Assembly: GCA_905480425.1 (NCBI GenBank)
Contig: CAJQQG010000066.1
Span: 1-47,707 of the forward strand
Reading direction: 5' to 3'
DNA: 47,707 nt
Origin: an uncultured Flavobacteriaceae bacterium
GTDB lineage: Bacteria > Bacteroidota > Bacteroidia > Flavobacteriales > Flavobacteriaceae
Positions 25,620 to 34,753 of this stretch are shown here, one piece after another (positions within the stretch are counted from its first letter, which is position 1; every line of letters starts with the position of its first letter). The notes under the pieces are model-generated. The model worked only from the letters and a program-made list of their open reading frames with translations. It was not told the origin of the DNA and searched no databases. Both the position numbers and the translations under genes were made by a program.

Positions 25620-27584
25620 TTAAAGTACTCGATTGAGCTTTCTAGAAAGCACTTTTTTAAGATTCTGATATTGAATTACCTCTTCTAAAAATGACACGTC
25701 TTCTTCATTAGCATCTTCCTTTTTAGCAACATCCATTAAACTTTGTATTTTCTGATCGATCAAATGTCTCCTAAAAGTTAGTATGGTTTCGCTAACTAAT
25801 TGTCCTACTGCACTTTTCCTGTCTTTAACAAAGATATTTTTCTTTTCCCAATCATGCAACTGATGGACTTCATCCTCAAATAAAATATCACTGAGAATTT
25901 TACCTAACTCTGGATTCTCTTGTTGTATTATTTTCTCTGGTTTCACATCTCTCTCTGATTGAAAATGCTCAATAAGTTGTTTGTATAAAATTTGAAATTC
26001 TGGCTGAATTAATTCCACCTCATCTTGTTGCAAATCAAGAAATATCTTTTCATGTACTTTAGAATGAACTATTTTAGGCTCTTCAGTAATATTACCCTCT
26101 TCGTCATAACTCACATAGAGATCATCAAAATCCGCTTCTTGATTTCCATATTTTAACAGTATTCCAATAATTTTTCTTTCTAAAACAAGTAAGGGATTTA
26201 CCTGCTTACCCTGAAAAGATGTTTTTTGAATCAAGATTTCATTCAATCCCTTATTTTGAATATTGATGATAGTGGGAGGCTTTTTCTTATTCTGCTCTTG
26301 TGCCAAAGCATTAAATAATACTGTTTCTGAAACCTCCATTGAACTTGCACATTGTTTCAAATAAATTTCCTGTTGAATTGCATCTGGTATTTTTGAAATA
26401 CTTTTCACAATATCTCTAACAGTATTTGCTTTTTTAACAGGATCATTTCCTGATTCTTTGAGAAGTAAATCAGTTTTAAATTGAATAAAATCTCTTGCTG
26501 ATTCTTTTAAGTATTTAATTATTTCTTCTCTACTATGACTTTTAGCAAAACTATCGGGATCTTCTCCTTCTGGAAAAGAACACACCCTTACATTCATTCC
26601 TTGTTCCAATATCAAATCAATACCTCTTATTGCAGCGCGAAGTCCAGCTTGATCACCATCAAATAAAACAACAATATTAGAAGTAAGTCGTCTAACAAGT
26701 CTAATTTGCTCAGGTGTTAAAGCTGTTCCGGAAGAAGAAACAATATTTTCAATTCCTAGCTGAAACATCTGAATTACATCTGTATAACCCTCAACTAGAT
26801 AACAAATATCTTCCTTAGCAATTGCTTTTTTCGCCTCAAACATACCATACAAAACCTTACTTTTATGATACACTTCACTTTCTGGAGAATTAATATATTT
26901 TGCAGTTTTTAGGGTGGCAGACAAAATTCGGCCTCCAAAACCTTGCACTCTTCCAGCCATACTCCGAATCGGAAATATTACTCTTCCTCGAAAACGATCA
27001 ACAGCACCTCTTTCATTTTTTATTATTAAGCCTGTCTCTACAATATAATTTTCTGTATAACCTGCCTTAGCTGCTTTTTTATAAAAGCGATCTCTTTGTT
27101 GCGCAGCGTACCCCAGACCAAACAAACGAATTATTTCATCAGTAAACCCTCGCTCTCTAAAGTAACTGAGGCCTATCGCTTTTCCTTCAGGAAACTCCCA
27201 CAAATCTTGGGTAAAACTTTCTTGGGCGAATTGGTTAACTAAATAAAGGCTTTCTCTTGCATTTGCTTTTTCTTTTTCCTCATCAGACTGTTCCGTTTCT
27301 TCAATCTCAATATTATATTTATTAGCTAAAAACCGAATTGCCTCAGGGTAAGTGAATTGCTCATGCTCCATCAAAAAGGCAACTACATTACCACCCTTTC
27401 CACTACTGAAATCTTTCCAAATTTGCTTTACAGGAGAGACCATAAAACTTGGTGTTCTTTCTTGGGAAAAAGGGCTTAATCCTTTAAAATTTGATCCTGA
27501 TTTTTTTAAAACAACAAAATCTCCAATTACCTCCTCAACTCGGGCGGTTTCATAGACTTGGTCAATTGTGGTTCTTGTAATCAA
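25620..27584 (-). CDS. dnaG: DNA primase with zinc-free N-terminal domain
   Basis: 654 residues. Residues 1-95 align to the CHC2 zinc ribbon, but all four ligand positions are changed: S37 and S40 in GLSPFSQERTPSF, D58 and S61 in WKDFSSGKGGN. The central catalytic domain follows, with Toprim Glu265 in VEGYTDVI and D309-G-D311 in FDGDQAGLRA. The C-terminal third is the DnaB-contact region and is divergent. It makes RNA primers for replication. The start is TTG at 27584-27582; the protein aligns to the family from that codon and no ATG fits. Confidence 0.95.
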   Translation of the reverse strand: MITRTTIDQVYETARVEEVIGDFVVLKKSGSNFKGLSPFSQERTPSFMVSPVKQIWKDFSSGKGGNVVAFLMEHEQFTYPEAIRFLANKYNIEIEETEQSDEEKEKANARESLYLVNQFAQESFTQDLWEFPEGKAIGLSYFRERGFTDEIIRLFGLGYAAQQRDRFYKKAAKAGYTENYIVETGLIIKNERGAVDRFRGRVIFPIRSMAGRVQGFGGRILSATLKTAKYINSPESEVYHKSKVLYGMFEAKKAIAKEDICYLVEGYTDVIQMFQLGIENIVSSSGTALTPEQIRLVRRLTSNIVVLFDGDQAGLRAAIRGIDLILEQGMNVRVCSFPEGEDPDSFAKSHSREEIIKYLKESARDFIQFKTDLLLKESGNDPVKKANTVRDIVKSISKIPDAIQQEIYLKQCASSMEVSETVLFNALAQEQNKKKPPTIINIQNKGLNEILIQKTSFQGKQVNPLLVLERKIIGILLKYGNQEADFDDLYVSYDEEGNITEEPKIVHSKVHEKIFLDLQQDEVELIQPEFQILYKQLIEHFQSERDVKPEKIIQQENPELGKILSDILFEDEVHQLHDWEKKNIFVKDRKSAVGQLVSETILTFRRHLIDQKIQSLMDVAKKEDANEEDVSFLEEVIQYQNLKKVLSRKLNRVL

Positions 27585-27647
27585 AGTTCAGTGTTTTGAT
27601 AAATTTATAATTTTCTGTGTAAATGAAAAATATCAATAGATTTTTCT

Positions 27648-28631
27648 TTAAATTTTTCTTTCGATAACGTAATTTAACATTAATTCCAGAGCATCACGAA
27701 ATTGATTTTTAGGAAATTCAAATAACAATCCTAATGCTTCTTTTTTATAGGCTTCCATTTTACTAATTGCAAAATCAAAACCTCCTTTTTCTTTAACAAG
27801 CACTATAAGTTCTAAAATCTTACTTTTGTCTTTGTTGTGGTTTTTTATAATATTGATTATTACCCTCTTTTCGGCTTTCGATACAATATTTAGGGTATGA
27901 ATCAATGGAAGTGTCATCTTCTGATCTTTTATATCAATACCAGTAGGTTTTCCTATTTTGTGCTCACCATAATCGAAAAGATCATCCTTAATTTGAAAAG
28001 CCATCCCTAAAATCTCTCCAAATTTATACATTTTTTCAACCTCTTTTGGAGACGCATCAACGGCTTGAGCACCTAGAGCACAACATGCTGCTAATAAGGT
28101 TGCTGTTTTTTGACGAATAATTTCATAGTAAACCTCTTCGGTAATATCAAGGTCTCGCGCTTTTTCTATTTGAAGCAACTCCCCTTGACTCATTTCACGA
28201 ACAGCTACTGAAATGATTTTTAATAAATCAAAATCTTCATTTTCAATTGATAACAATAATCCTTTAGAAAGTAAGTAATCTCCTACTAAAACTGCAATTT
28301 TATTTTTCCAGAGTGCATTAATTGAAAAAAAACCTCTACGCTTATTGCTGTCGTCAACTACATCGTCATGAACAAGGGTTGCAGTATGTATAAGTTCAAT
28401 TACTGCAGCACCCCTGTAAGTCCTTTCATTAACCTTTCCTTCACCCAAAAGTTTGGCTACCAAAAAAACAAACATTGGACGCATTTGTTTTCCTTTTCTA
28501 TTTACTATAAAGTGAGTAATTCTATTGAGCAATGCAACCTTTGAATACATTGATTGAGTAAACTTTTCTTCGAAAAGCTCCATTTCCTGATAAATAGGTT
28601 TTTTAATTCGTTCAACGACTTTCATATGCAT
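27648..28631 (-). CDS. Trans-polyprenyl diphosphate synthase
   Basis: 327 residues, all-helical isoprenyl synthase family. First Asp-rich motif DDVVD at 89-93 followed by KRRG; second KDDLFD at 215-220. Both bind the Mg-diphosphate of the allylic substrate. The residues before DDVVD (IHTATLVHDD) lack large aromatics that would stop elongation early, suggesting a long chain such as the menaquinone side chain (inference). ATG at 28631 or two codons later. Confidence 0.9.
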   Translation of the reverse strand: MHMKVVERIKKPIYQEMELFEEKFTQSMYSKVALLNRITHFIVNRKGKQMRPMFVFLVAKLLGEGKVNERTYRGAAVIELIHTATLVHDDVVDDSNKRRGFFSINALWKNKIAVLVGDYLLSKGLLLSIENEDFDLLKIISVAVREMSQGELLQIEKARDLDITEEVYYEIIRQKTATLLAACCALGAQAVDASPKEVEKMYKFGEILGMAFQIKDDLFDYGEHKIGKPTGIDIKDQKMTLPLIHTLNIVSKAEKRVIINIIKNHNKDKSKILELIVLVKEKGGFDFAISKMEAYKKEALGLLFEFPKNQFRDALELMLNYVIERKI

Positions 28632-28665
28632 AGTAAAGATATCAAATAAGCAGTAATTTTTAATC

Positions 28666-29730
28666 TCAGGTAAGAGCTCCTTTGATATCTAATTTATTGG
28701 CTAATTGACCACATGCTGCATCAATATCTAAACCTCTTGAACGACGATAGGTTACTTTAACCCTAGCCCTTGTCAAAGTAGCTATATAATCATCAATAAC
28801 TGATTGTTGAGCTTGTTTCATTAATGAACCATCAATTGCATTGTATTGAATAATATTAACCTTTGAGGGGATACGTTTACACAAAGCTACCAGAGCTTGA
28901 ATATCCTCTTTTTGATCATTAATTCCTTCCCAAACTATGTATTCAAAAGTTATTTGCTTCTTACTGTATTCATTCCAATAAACTAATGAGTCGACTAAAT
29001 CTTTTAAATCAAACTTTTTTGCAAAAGGCATGATTTTTTCGCGCACTTCCTGTCGAGCACTATGTAATGATACTGCTAACCGAAACTTAACATTATCATC
29101 TGCCATTTTCCTTATCATCTTTGGAATTCCCGAAGTAGAGAGCGTGATTCTTTTTGGAGACATTGCCAGACCTTCTGGATGTGTTATTTTATCTATTGCT
29201 GCAATTACATTTTTATAATTCATTAGAGGCTCTCCCATCCCCATAAATACAATATTAGAAAGTGGTCTGCTGTGGTATAATTTACTTTGCTGATCTATTG
29301 CCACAACTTGATCATAAATCTCATCTGCATTTAAATTTCGCATTCTCTTTAGGGCAGCTGTAGCGCAAAAAACACAGTCTAAACTACATCCTACTTGAGA
29401 TGAAACACAGGCTGTTGTTCTAGAAGCAGTGGGTATTAATACAGATTCAACAACTAATTGATCATAAAGTTTTACAGCATTTTTAATAGTTCCATCTGAA
29501 CTGCATTGCTGAGCGGCAATATTAATGTGTTTAATTTCAAAATATGATTTTAAAATATTTCTATGTTCTAAAGACAAATTTGTCATTAAATCAAAATCAT
29601 GTGCTCCTTTTTGCCATAACCACTGATAAACTTGTCCTCCCTTAAAAGAAGGTGCTCCATGGCTTACAAAAAAGTCTTGTAAGGCCTCTTTAGTTTGTAA
29701 TCTAATATCTTTTTTATTGATTTTTTCCAA
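28666..29730 (-). CDS. rlmN: Dual-specificity rRNA/tRNA adenine C2-methyltransferase RlmN
   Basis: 354 residues, radical SAM. The cluster motif CxxxCxxC is C115, C119, C122 in VGCSLDCVFC. Conserved NIVFMGMGEPLMNY and a C-terminal DIDAACGQL Cys complete the two-Cys mechanism. RlmN methylates A2503 of 23S rRNA and A37 of some tRNAs. The start is TTG at 29730-29728; the first internal ATG would remove about 50 conserved residues. Confidence 0.95.
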   Translation of the reverse strand: MEKINKKDIRLQTKEALQDFFVSHGAPSFKGGQVYQWLWQKGAHDFDLMTNLSLEHRNILKSYFEIKHINIAAQQCSSDGTIKNAVKLYDQLVVESVLIPTASRTTACVSSQVGCSLDCVFCATAALKRMRNLNADEIYDQVVAIDQQSKLYHSRPLSNIVFMGMGEPLMNYKNVIAAIDKITHPEGLAMSPKRITLSTSGIPKMIRKMADDNVKFRLAVSLHSARQEVREKIMPFAKKFDLKDLVDSLVYWNEYSKKQITFEYIVWEGINDQKEDIQALVALCKRIPSKVNIIQYNAIDGSLMKQAQQSVIDDYIATLTRARVKVTYRRSRGLDIDAACGQLANKLDIKGALT

Positions 29731-29741
29731 AATTTATTTAT

Positions 29742-29766
29742 AAAAAAAACGCAATGCTACGGTTTT
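29742..29766 (-). terminator. Possible terminator between queA and rlmN
   Basis: On the minus strand AAAACCGTA, a GCAT loop and TGCGTTTT can pair with one bulged C and one G-T, followed by a run of eight T (29749-29742). It would end the queA transcript 12 bases before the rlmN start. The stem is short, so this is tentative. Confidence 0.4.
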
Positions 29767-29774
29767 AATTTTTA

Positions 29775-30824
29775 TTAAATAACCAACATTGCATCACCAT
29801 AGGAGTAAAAATTATATTTCTCCTTAATAGCAAGCTTGTATGCATGTTTAATGAAATCAGGGTCTGCAAAAGCAGAAACCATCATCAGTAATGTTGATTT
29901 TGGAGTATGAAAATTAGTGATCATACAATTTGCAATTGAAAAATCATAGGGAGGGAAAATAAATTTATGAGTCCATCCATCGTATTCATTTAACAAACCC
30001 GCAGAAGACACAGAACTTTCTAAACCCCTCATTACGGTAGTTCCAACCGCACATATTTTCCTGCGTTCTGCAATCGCTTTATTAACTTTTGCTGCAGCAA
30101 TAGTGTCAATAATCAATTCTTCCGAATCCATTTTATGCTTTGATAAATCTTCAACCTCTACCGGACTAAAAGTTCCTAATCCAATATGTAATGTTAACTC
30201 TGCAATATTAACACCCTTTATCTCCAATCGTTTTAAAAGATGTTTTGAAAAATGAAGACCTGCTGTTGGTGCGGCTACAGCACCTTCATGTTTGGCGTAA
30301 ATCGTTTGATACCGCTCACGATCTTCATCCTCTATAGGTCTTTTAATATATTTAGGAAGTGGGGTTTGTCCAAGTTCCTTAAGCTTTGTTCTAAATTCAA
30401 CATATTCTCCATCATAAAGAAAACGAAGGGTTCTACCTCTAGAAGTGGTATTATCGATTACTTCAGCTACTAAACTTTCATCTTCACCAAAATATAATTT
30501 GTTACCAATTCGGATTTTACGAGCTGGGTCAACCAATACATCCCAAAGGCGTTGTTCCTGATTTAACTCACGCAATAAAAACACTTCTATTCGAGCGCCT
30601 GTTTTTTCTTTATTTCCAAAAAGACGGGCAGGAAAAACTTTTGTGTTATTTAAGGCCATTACATCACCTTCATCAAAATAGTTGATAACATCTTTAAAAG
30701 CATGGTGTTCTATGGTTTCCTCCTTACGATTTAGGACCATTAATCTAGATTCATCACGATCTTGGGCCGGTCGTTGAGCCAGTAATTCGCTAGGAAGTTC
30801 AAATTGAAAATTAGAGAGTTTCAC
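29775..30824 (-). CDS. queA: S-adenosylmethionine:tRNA ribosyltransferase-isomerase
   Basis: 349 residues, full length. It has [22 protein letters not shown] in segments at the start, [21 protein letters not shown] and [16 protein letters not shown], all QueA hallmarks. QueA builds epoxyqueuosine from preQ1 in tRNA using the ribosyl part of SAM. Start is GTG at 30824-30822. A strong promoter lies about 130 bases upstream, giving an unusually long leader for this genome. Confidence 0.95.
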   Translation of the reverse strand: MKLSNFQFELPSELLAQRPAQDRDESRLMVLNRKEETIEHHAFKDVINYFDEGDVMALNNTKVFPARLFGNKEKTGARIEVFLLRELNQEQRLWDVLVDPARKIRIGNKLYFGEDESLVAEVIDNTTSRGRTLRFLYDGEYVEFRTKLKELGQTPLPKYIKRPIEDEDRERYQTIYAKHEGAVAAPTAGLHFSKHLLKRLEIKGVNIAELTLHIGLGTFSPVEVEDLSKHKMDSEELIIDTIAAAKVNKAIAERRKICAVGTTVMRGLESSVSSAGLLNEYDGWTHKFIFPPYDFSIANCMITNFHTPKSTLLMMVSAFADPDFIKHAYKLAIKEKYNFYSYGDAMLVI

Positions 30825-30860
30825 AGATTAAAATTTTATAATTAATACAAATTAATTTAT

Positions 30861-30892
30861 AAACATGAAGATGAAATTATTAATTCATGTTT
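30861..30892. repeat. Inverted repeat in the queA leader
   Basis: AAACATGAA (30861-30869) and TTCATGTTT (30884-30892) are perfect complements around a 14-base loop, within the predicted 5' leader of queA. It could form a hairpin in the RNA about 37 bases before the start codon. No known riboswitch fold is recognised. Confidence 0.4.
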
Positions 30893-30955
30893 TGAGAAAA
30901 ATTTAATTTAAACTAGATCATAGCCTAATTAGATTAAATTAATTCCTTCGGTCTG

Positions 30956-30987
30956 CAAATATAACATCTCAACATAGGCGTTGTCAA
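30956..30987 (-). promoter_or_regulatory. Strong Bacteroidota-type promoter for queA
   Basis: The minus strand has TTGACA at 30987-30982 and TATATTTG at 30963-30956, with 21 bases between TTG and the -7 motif. This fits TTG-N(17-23)-TAnnTTTG exactly, the clearest full promoter in the window. Transcription should begin near 30950. Confidence 0.75.
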
Positions 30988-31005
30988 GTAAAAACGCATT
31001 TATCT

Positions 31006-32223
31006 CTATTTAATTTCAAAATCAAGCTTTCTTAAATCATTCCAGAAGTCAGGATAAGATTTTGAAACCACTGAGGATTCTTCAATTTTCAAAGGAATTT
31101 TCAATGCCAAAGGAGCAAAAGCCATTGCCATTCTGTGATCATTATAGGTTGAAATCGAGCAGTTTTTTATAAAATTTGTGTGAGGTGAGAGATGTAAGCT
31201 CTCATTGGTAACTTTAATTTTTGCCCCTAGCTTAGTGAGCTCTATATAAAGTGCTTTTAGTCGGTCGGTTTCTTTAATTTTAAGTGTGTGCAAACCCACT
31301 ATATCACATCCAACACCAAGCCCATAACAACTCACCGCAATAGTTTGAGCAATATCAGGTGCTTTTGAAAGATCTAATTGTATTGAATCAGGAAGCGGCT
31401 TACTTTCTTTTTTTAGATGTAAGATGTCTTCTTCAAAACGAGCAGAAACACCTAACTGCTCATATATGTCTAATAGAACGACATCACCTTGTAAACTAGC
31501 TTTTTTAAAACTTGTTAAACTTATTTTAGCCTTTTTGGCAAGGGCTACAATACTAAAAAAATATGAAGCAGAACTCCAATCTGACTCTACTACTTGATTT
31601 ATTTTTTTAATTTTATTTACTGAACCAACCCTAATCAGCTGATCTTTAAAACTGGTTGTAATTCCTATGTTATTTAACAATGCTAAGGTCATCTTTATAT
31701 AGGGTATCGAAGTGATTTTTCCAACCAAATTTAATTTGAGTCCTTTCTCTAAAACAGGTCCCAATAGAAGTAAGGCAGATATGTACTGACTACTTATATC
31801 AGAAGCTAATGATATGGTCCCCCCTAAAAGTTTTTTGCCTTTGATTCTAATGGGAGGAAATCCTTCCACTTTTTCATAGACTATATAAGCACCAATCGAG
31901 CGAAGGGCGTCTACCAATATTTTAATAGGTCTTTCTTGCATTCTAGTTGAGCCGGTAAGCACAACTTCATGACCTTCTAGATGAGAGAAATATGCTGTTA
32001 AAAAACGCATTGCTGTTCCTGCATGATGAACATCTACCACTTCTGAAGTAGACTCAAGCGCCTCTTGCATTACCTTACTATCGTCAGAATTAGATATATT
32101 CTCTAATTTAAAGCCTTTAAATAAAGCTTGCAACAATAGTAATCGGTTTGTCTCACTTTTGGAGCCAGTTATACGCAAAGAGCCTTCACACCGTAGCGAA
32201 AGATGATCTATTTTAATATTCAT
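31006..32223 (-). CDS. aroA: 3-phosphoshikimate 1-carboxyvinyltransferase (EPSP synthase)
   Basis: 405 residues, slightly shorter than E. coli (427). Marks are GSKSETNRLLLL near residue 19, HHAGTAMRFLTA in the first domain, SDWSSASYFFS in the middle, ETDRLKALYIEL and TYNDHRMAMAFAPLAL near the end. The first Asn of the usual GNAGT motif is His here. The enzyme joins PEP and shikimate-3-phosphate for aromatic amino acids. It follows the MazG-type gene after 6 bases. Confidence 0.94.
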   Translation of the reverse strand: MNIKIDHLSLRCEGSLRITGSKSETNRLLLLQALFKGFKLENISNSDDSKVMQEALESTSEVVDVHHAGTAMRFLTAYFSHLEGHEVVLTGSTRMQERPIKILVDALRSIGAYIVYEKVEGFPPIRIKGKKLLGGTISLASDISSQYISALLLLGPVLEKGLKLNLVGKITSIPYIKMTLALLNNIGITTSFKDQLIRVGSVNKIKKINQVVESDWSSASYFFSIVALAKKAKISLTSFKKASLQGDVVLLDIYEQLGVSARFEEDILHLKKESKPLPDSIQLDLSKAPDIAQTIAVSCYGLGVGCDIVGLHTLKIKETDRLKALYIELTKLGAKIKVTNESLHLSPHTNFIKNCSISTYNDHRMAMAFAPLALKIPLKIEESSVVSKSYPDFWNDLRKLDFEIK

Positions 32224-32229
32224 TAAGTG

Positions 32230-32559
32230 TTATGGTTTTAATTTAGGATTGCTGTGATGGCGATCATGATCTCTTGAAGCTTTTTTAACTAACTTTTTTT
32301 CAAAAGAAGCTTGTAAATCAACACCTGTTTGATTTGCCAAGCAAACAGCTACAAATATAACATCAGCTAATTCTTCGCCTAAATCTTTATTTTTATCACT
32401 TTCTTTTTCAGATTGTTCACCATAGCGTCTTGCAATAATTCGGGCAACTTCCCCTACTTCTTCAGTCAACTGAGCCATGTTAGTCAATTCATCAAAATAA
32501 CGAACACCATGGTCATTAATCCAATTATCAACTGATTGCTGTACTATTTTTAAATCCAT
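32230..32559 (-). CDS. MazG-type nucleotide pyrophosphohydrolase
   Basis: 109 residues from ATG 32559 (a TTG two codons earlier is less likely). The all-alpha NTP-PPase motif is present as two acidic pairs: EEVGEVARII in the first half and LGEELADVIFVAV in the second. These bind Mg and cleave NTPs to NMP plus pyrophosphate, often to clear aberrant nucleotides. Single domain, unlike the tandem MazG of E. coli. The His/Asp-rich C-terminus (RDHDRHH) has no known role. Upstream of aroA. Confidence 0.85.
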   Translation of the reverse strand: MDLKIVQQSVDNWINDHGVRYFDELTNMAQLTEEVGEVARIIARRYGEQSEKESDKNKDLGEELADVIFVAVCLANQTGVDLQASFEKKLVKKASRDHDRHHSNPKLKP

Positions 32560-32615
32560 ATTCAAAAATAACTATAAATGTTGATTATAGCCTTATCGAT
32601 TAATTCTAGCGTTTC

Positions 32616-33308
32616 TTAAAATAATGCTTTTAACTCAGCAAGAGAATAAACAATTGGACATTTATGATGAATCTCTTCATTATGTGAATTAAAGTGAATT
32701 GCTTGCATACCCTGACTCAAAGCACCTAAAATATCAGCCTCAAAACTATCTCCAATCATTATAGAGGCTTCTGCAGTTGTATTAACAGTTTTTAATGATT
32801 CAATAAATATTTCTGGATGAGGCTTTTTGAAACCAACTTTTTCTGCTGTAAAAACAAATTCAAAAAAAGATTCAATTCCAGAATTCTTAATTTTAAACTG
32901 CTGAACTTTATCAAAACCATTGGTAATAATATGTAATCTGAACCTATTTTTTAATCCTTCTAAAAGCTCTATTGCACCCTCAAACAAGTGAGGGAAAGTA
33001 GATAAATATGTAATATATTTCTCTGAAATATTTTCTATAAGATCGACAGAGGCAGAATAATTCAGTTTTTCAAAAGTCTTATTTAGCCTATTAAAACGTA
33101 GGTCATCTTGAGTTATTTTATTTTCTCTATATAATTTCCATTGAGCATGATTAATAGGGTTGTATAATTTCAGGAAAATCTCTAATGAAAAAGGAAAGTT
33201 TAATTCTATAAATATTTTATTAAAGGCAAGTCCTGAGTTCTTTTCAAAATCCCAAAGTGTATGATCTAGATCAAAAAAAATATCTGTTACCGAATGAGTA
33301 TTTATCAT
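32616..33308 (-). CDS. HAD-family phosphatase, YjjG-like
   Basis: 230 residues. HAD motif I is FFDLDHT with nucleophile D13 and acid D15, motif II is TNGF, motif III is the Lys in GFKKPHPEIF and motif IV is MIGDSFEADI. The cap is helical (subclass I). The pattern matches YjjG nucleotidases, which remove phosphate from non-canonical pyrimidine nucleotides; in this light its neighbour, a MazG-type pyrophosphohydrolase, could share a nucleotide-cleaning role (inference). ATGA overlap with the gene upstream. Confidence 0.85.
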   Translation of the reverse strand: MINTHSVTDIFFDLDHTLWDFEKNSGLAFNKIFIELNFPFSLEIFLKLYNPINHAQWKLYRENKITQDDLRFNRLNKTFEKLNYSASVDLIENISEKYITYLSTFPHLFEGAIELLEGLKNRFRLHIITNGFDKVQQFKIKNSGIESFFEFVFTAEKVGFKKPHPEIFIESLKTVNTTAEASIMIGDSFEADILGALSQGMQAIHFNSHNEEIHHKCPIVYSLAELKALF

Positions 33309-34600
33309 TTAATATAGTTTTCAAATTCCTTAAGCCAACTTATGTTTTTACCAATCGGACTGAAAAATCCATTTGATATTACAATTGTAAGAGAGCTGGA
33401 AGATAAGGGTAAGTTCTCATGAATATCGTTCAACAATTGAAAGGCTTTTTCAGGAGACATTTTTTTTAATCCCTTTTCAGTGGTTATTATTGGATTGATT
33501 TTCAAGGGTAATTGAAATTCACTAGATAAGCTATAAAAATAAAATGGACTAGCTGTACCAGCTCTAAAACCAAATGTTTTTTGATACCCCATACTATAAT
33601 CTGAATTAAACTCTTGAACTACTAAACTTTCATATACATTATTCAAATTATGGATTTCACTACTCATTCTTACACCCGAAATTGGTTTATGAGTAAGTGA
33701 TTCAAAATTATTTTTTTCAAGTCCTAAAAACTCGCTTGCTTTTAATTGAGATTTAACCGAAACTAAAAGCCCAAGAGAAAACAAATCACTCATTGTTTTA
33801 ATTATCCTTTGATAACTTAAATTAAAAATTGAAACCGTGGATTGAAAAGAAGAACTTTCCGAAAATAAAAAAAATATTTTTGGTGAAACAGTACTAGATT
33901 TAAAAAAAGATTTCCAAGTATTAAAAGTATTAAAAGGGTCTTCTTTTATTCGAAATAAAACTACTAATTGCTCAAAAAGGTGAAGTAAATTAAATGCCCA
34001 CAAGGATTTAAAAAAATCACTTAAAGAAACTAGTAATGATCTATGCTTATATCGAAAAGGAACCAAAACCTCAATAAGCACATTTTTGATTGATTTTTTT
34101 TTCTCATCATTTGTATTAAAAAACCCTGGAAATGCAACGGTAAGATTTTTTTGTAAATGATCAACCCAAAGATCTACTACGGGAAGTATTAAAAAATCAT
34201 ATTGACCAGCTATACTTTGCGCCGGATCAAAAAATCCTTGAGGTGTTTTTATATGGGGTAATACTTCTTCATAACGCGATAAAAGAAAAAAGGTTGCTGC
34301 AAAAATATCAAAAGAAAAAAAACTATCTCCTTGTGTTTTAAAAAAGATTGGAAATCCATCTAATCTTTCAACATCAAGTGTTTGAAGTTTTACACCTTGT
34401 TCATAGAGCAAAGTATGTGCAGGAATAAAATACTCATCTCCTAACTGTTTTTTAGTGTAACTAAATTTAGGTCCAGAATGTGCAACAAATGTCTCAATAG
34501 TTTTAGTGAACCCAACTGAAACTCCTAGCATATTTTCAAAAATATGTTTAAAAACATAAGTAAGTCTAGATGTTATTTTATGAGTATATACCAGTACCAT
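33305..34600 (-). CDS. Degenerate polysaccharide-deacetylase-like protein
   Basis: 431 residues with no signal peptide. The first 170 residues (MVLVYTHKITSRLTYVF at the start, FDIFAATFFLLSRYEEVLPH in the middle) match the N-terminal domain of a conserved flavobacterial family annotated as polysaccharide deacetylase; the tail has SMGYQKTFGFRAGTASPFYFY, also typical. However, the Asp-rich NodB motif 1 and the zinc-binding His pair are not visible. The stretch after residue 175, where family members have an Asp-x-Asp segment, reads LIEVLVPFRYKHRS here. It may thus be non-catalytic, or the annotation of the whole family may be loose. Function unknown. Confidence 0.65.
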   Translation of the reverse strand: MVLVYTHKITSRLTYVFKHIFENMLGVSVGFTKTIETFVAHSGPKFSYTKKQLGDEYFIPAHTLLYEQGVKLQTLDVERLDGFPIFFKTQGDSFFSFDIFAATFFLLSRYEEVLPHIKTPQGFFDPAQSIAGQYDFLILPVVDLWVDHLQKNLTVAFPGFFNTNDEKKKSIKNVLIEVLVPFRYKHRSLLVSLSDFFKSLWAFNLLHLFEQLVVLFRIKEDPFNTFNTWKSFFKSSTVSPKIFFLFSESSSFQSTVSIFNLSYQRIIKTMSDLFSLGLLVSVKSQLKASEFLGLEKNNFESLTHKPISGVRMSSEIHNLNNVYESLVVQEFNSDYSMGYQKTFGFRAGTASPFYFYSLSSEFQLPLKINPIITTEKGLKKMSPEKAFQLLNDIHENLPLSSSSLTIVISNGFFSPIGKNISWLKEFENYIK

Positions 34601-34753
34601 TAATAAGATATATTTATTAGAGAAGCTAAAGTAATCTTTTTCTAAAACAATTAAATAATCTAAATTTTAAAACAATAATAATCAAAACACCAAGCTTGAA
34701 TTCTTGTATTTTTGTTTATTAAATCAACAATGAAACCTTTCGTTAGGATAAGT

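Noticed and set aside
30825-30960. preQ1 riboswitch in the queA leader
   Set aside because: I could not find the short hairpin plus A-rich tail pseudoknot; only a simple inverted repeat is seen.
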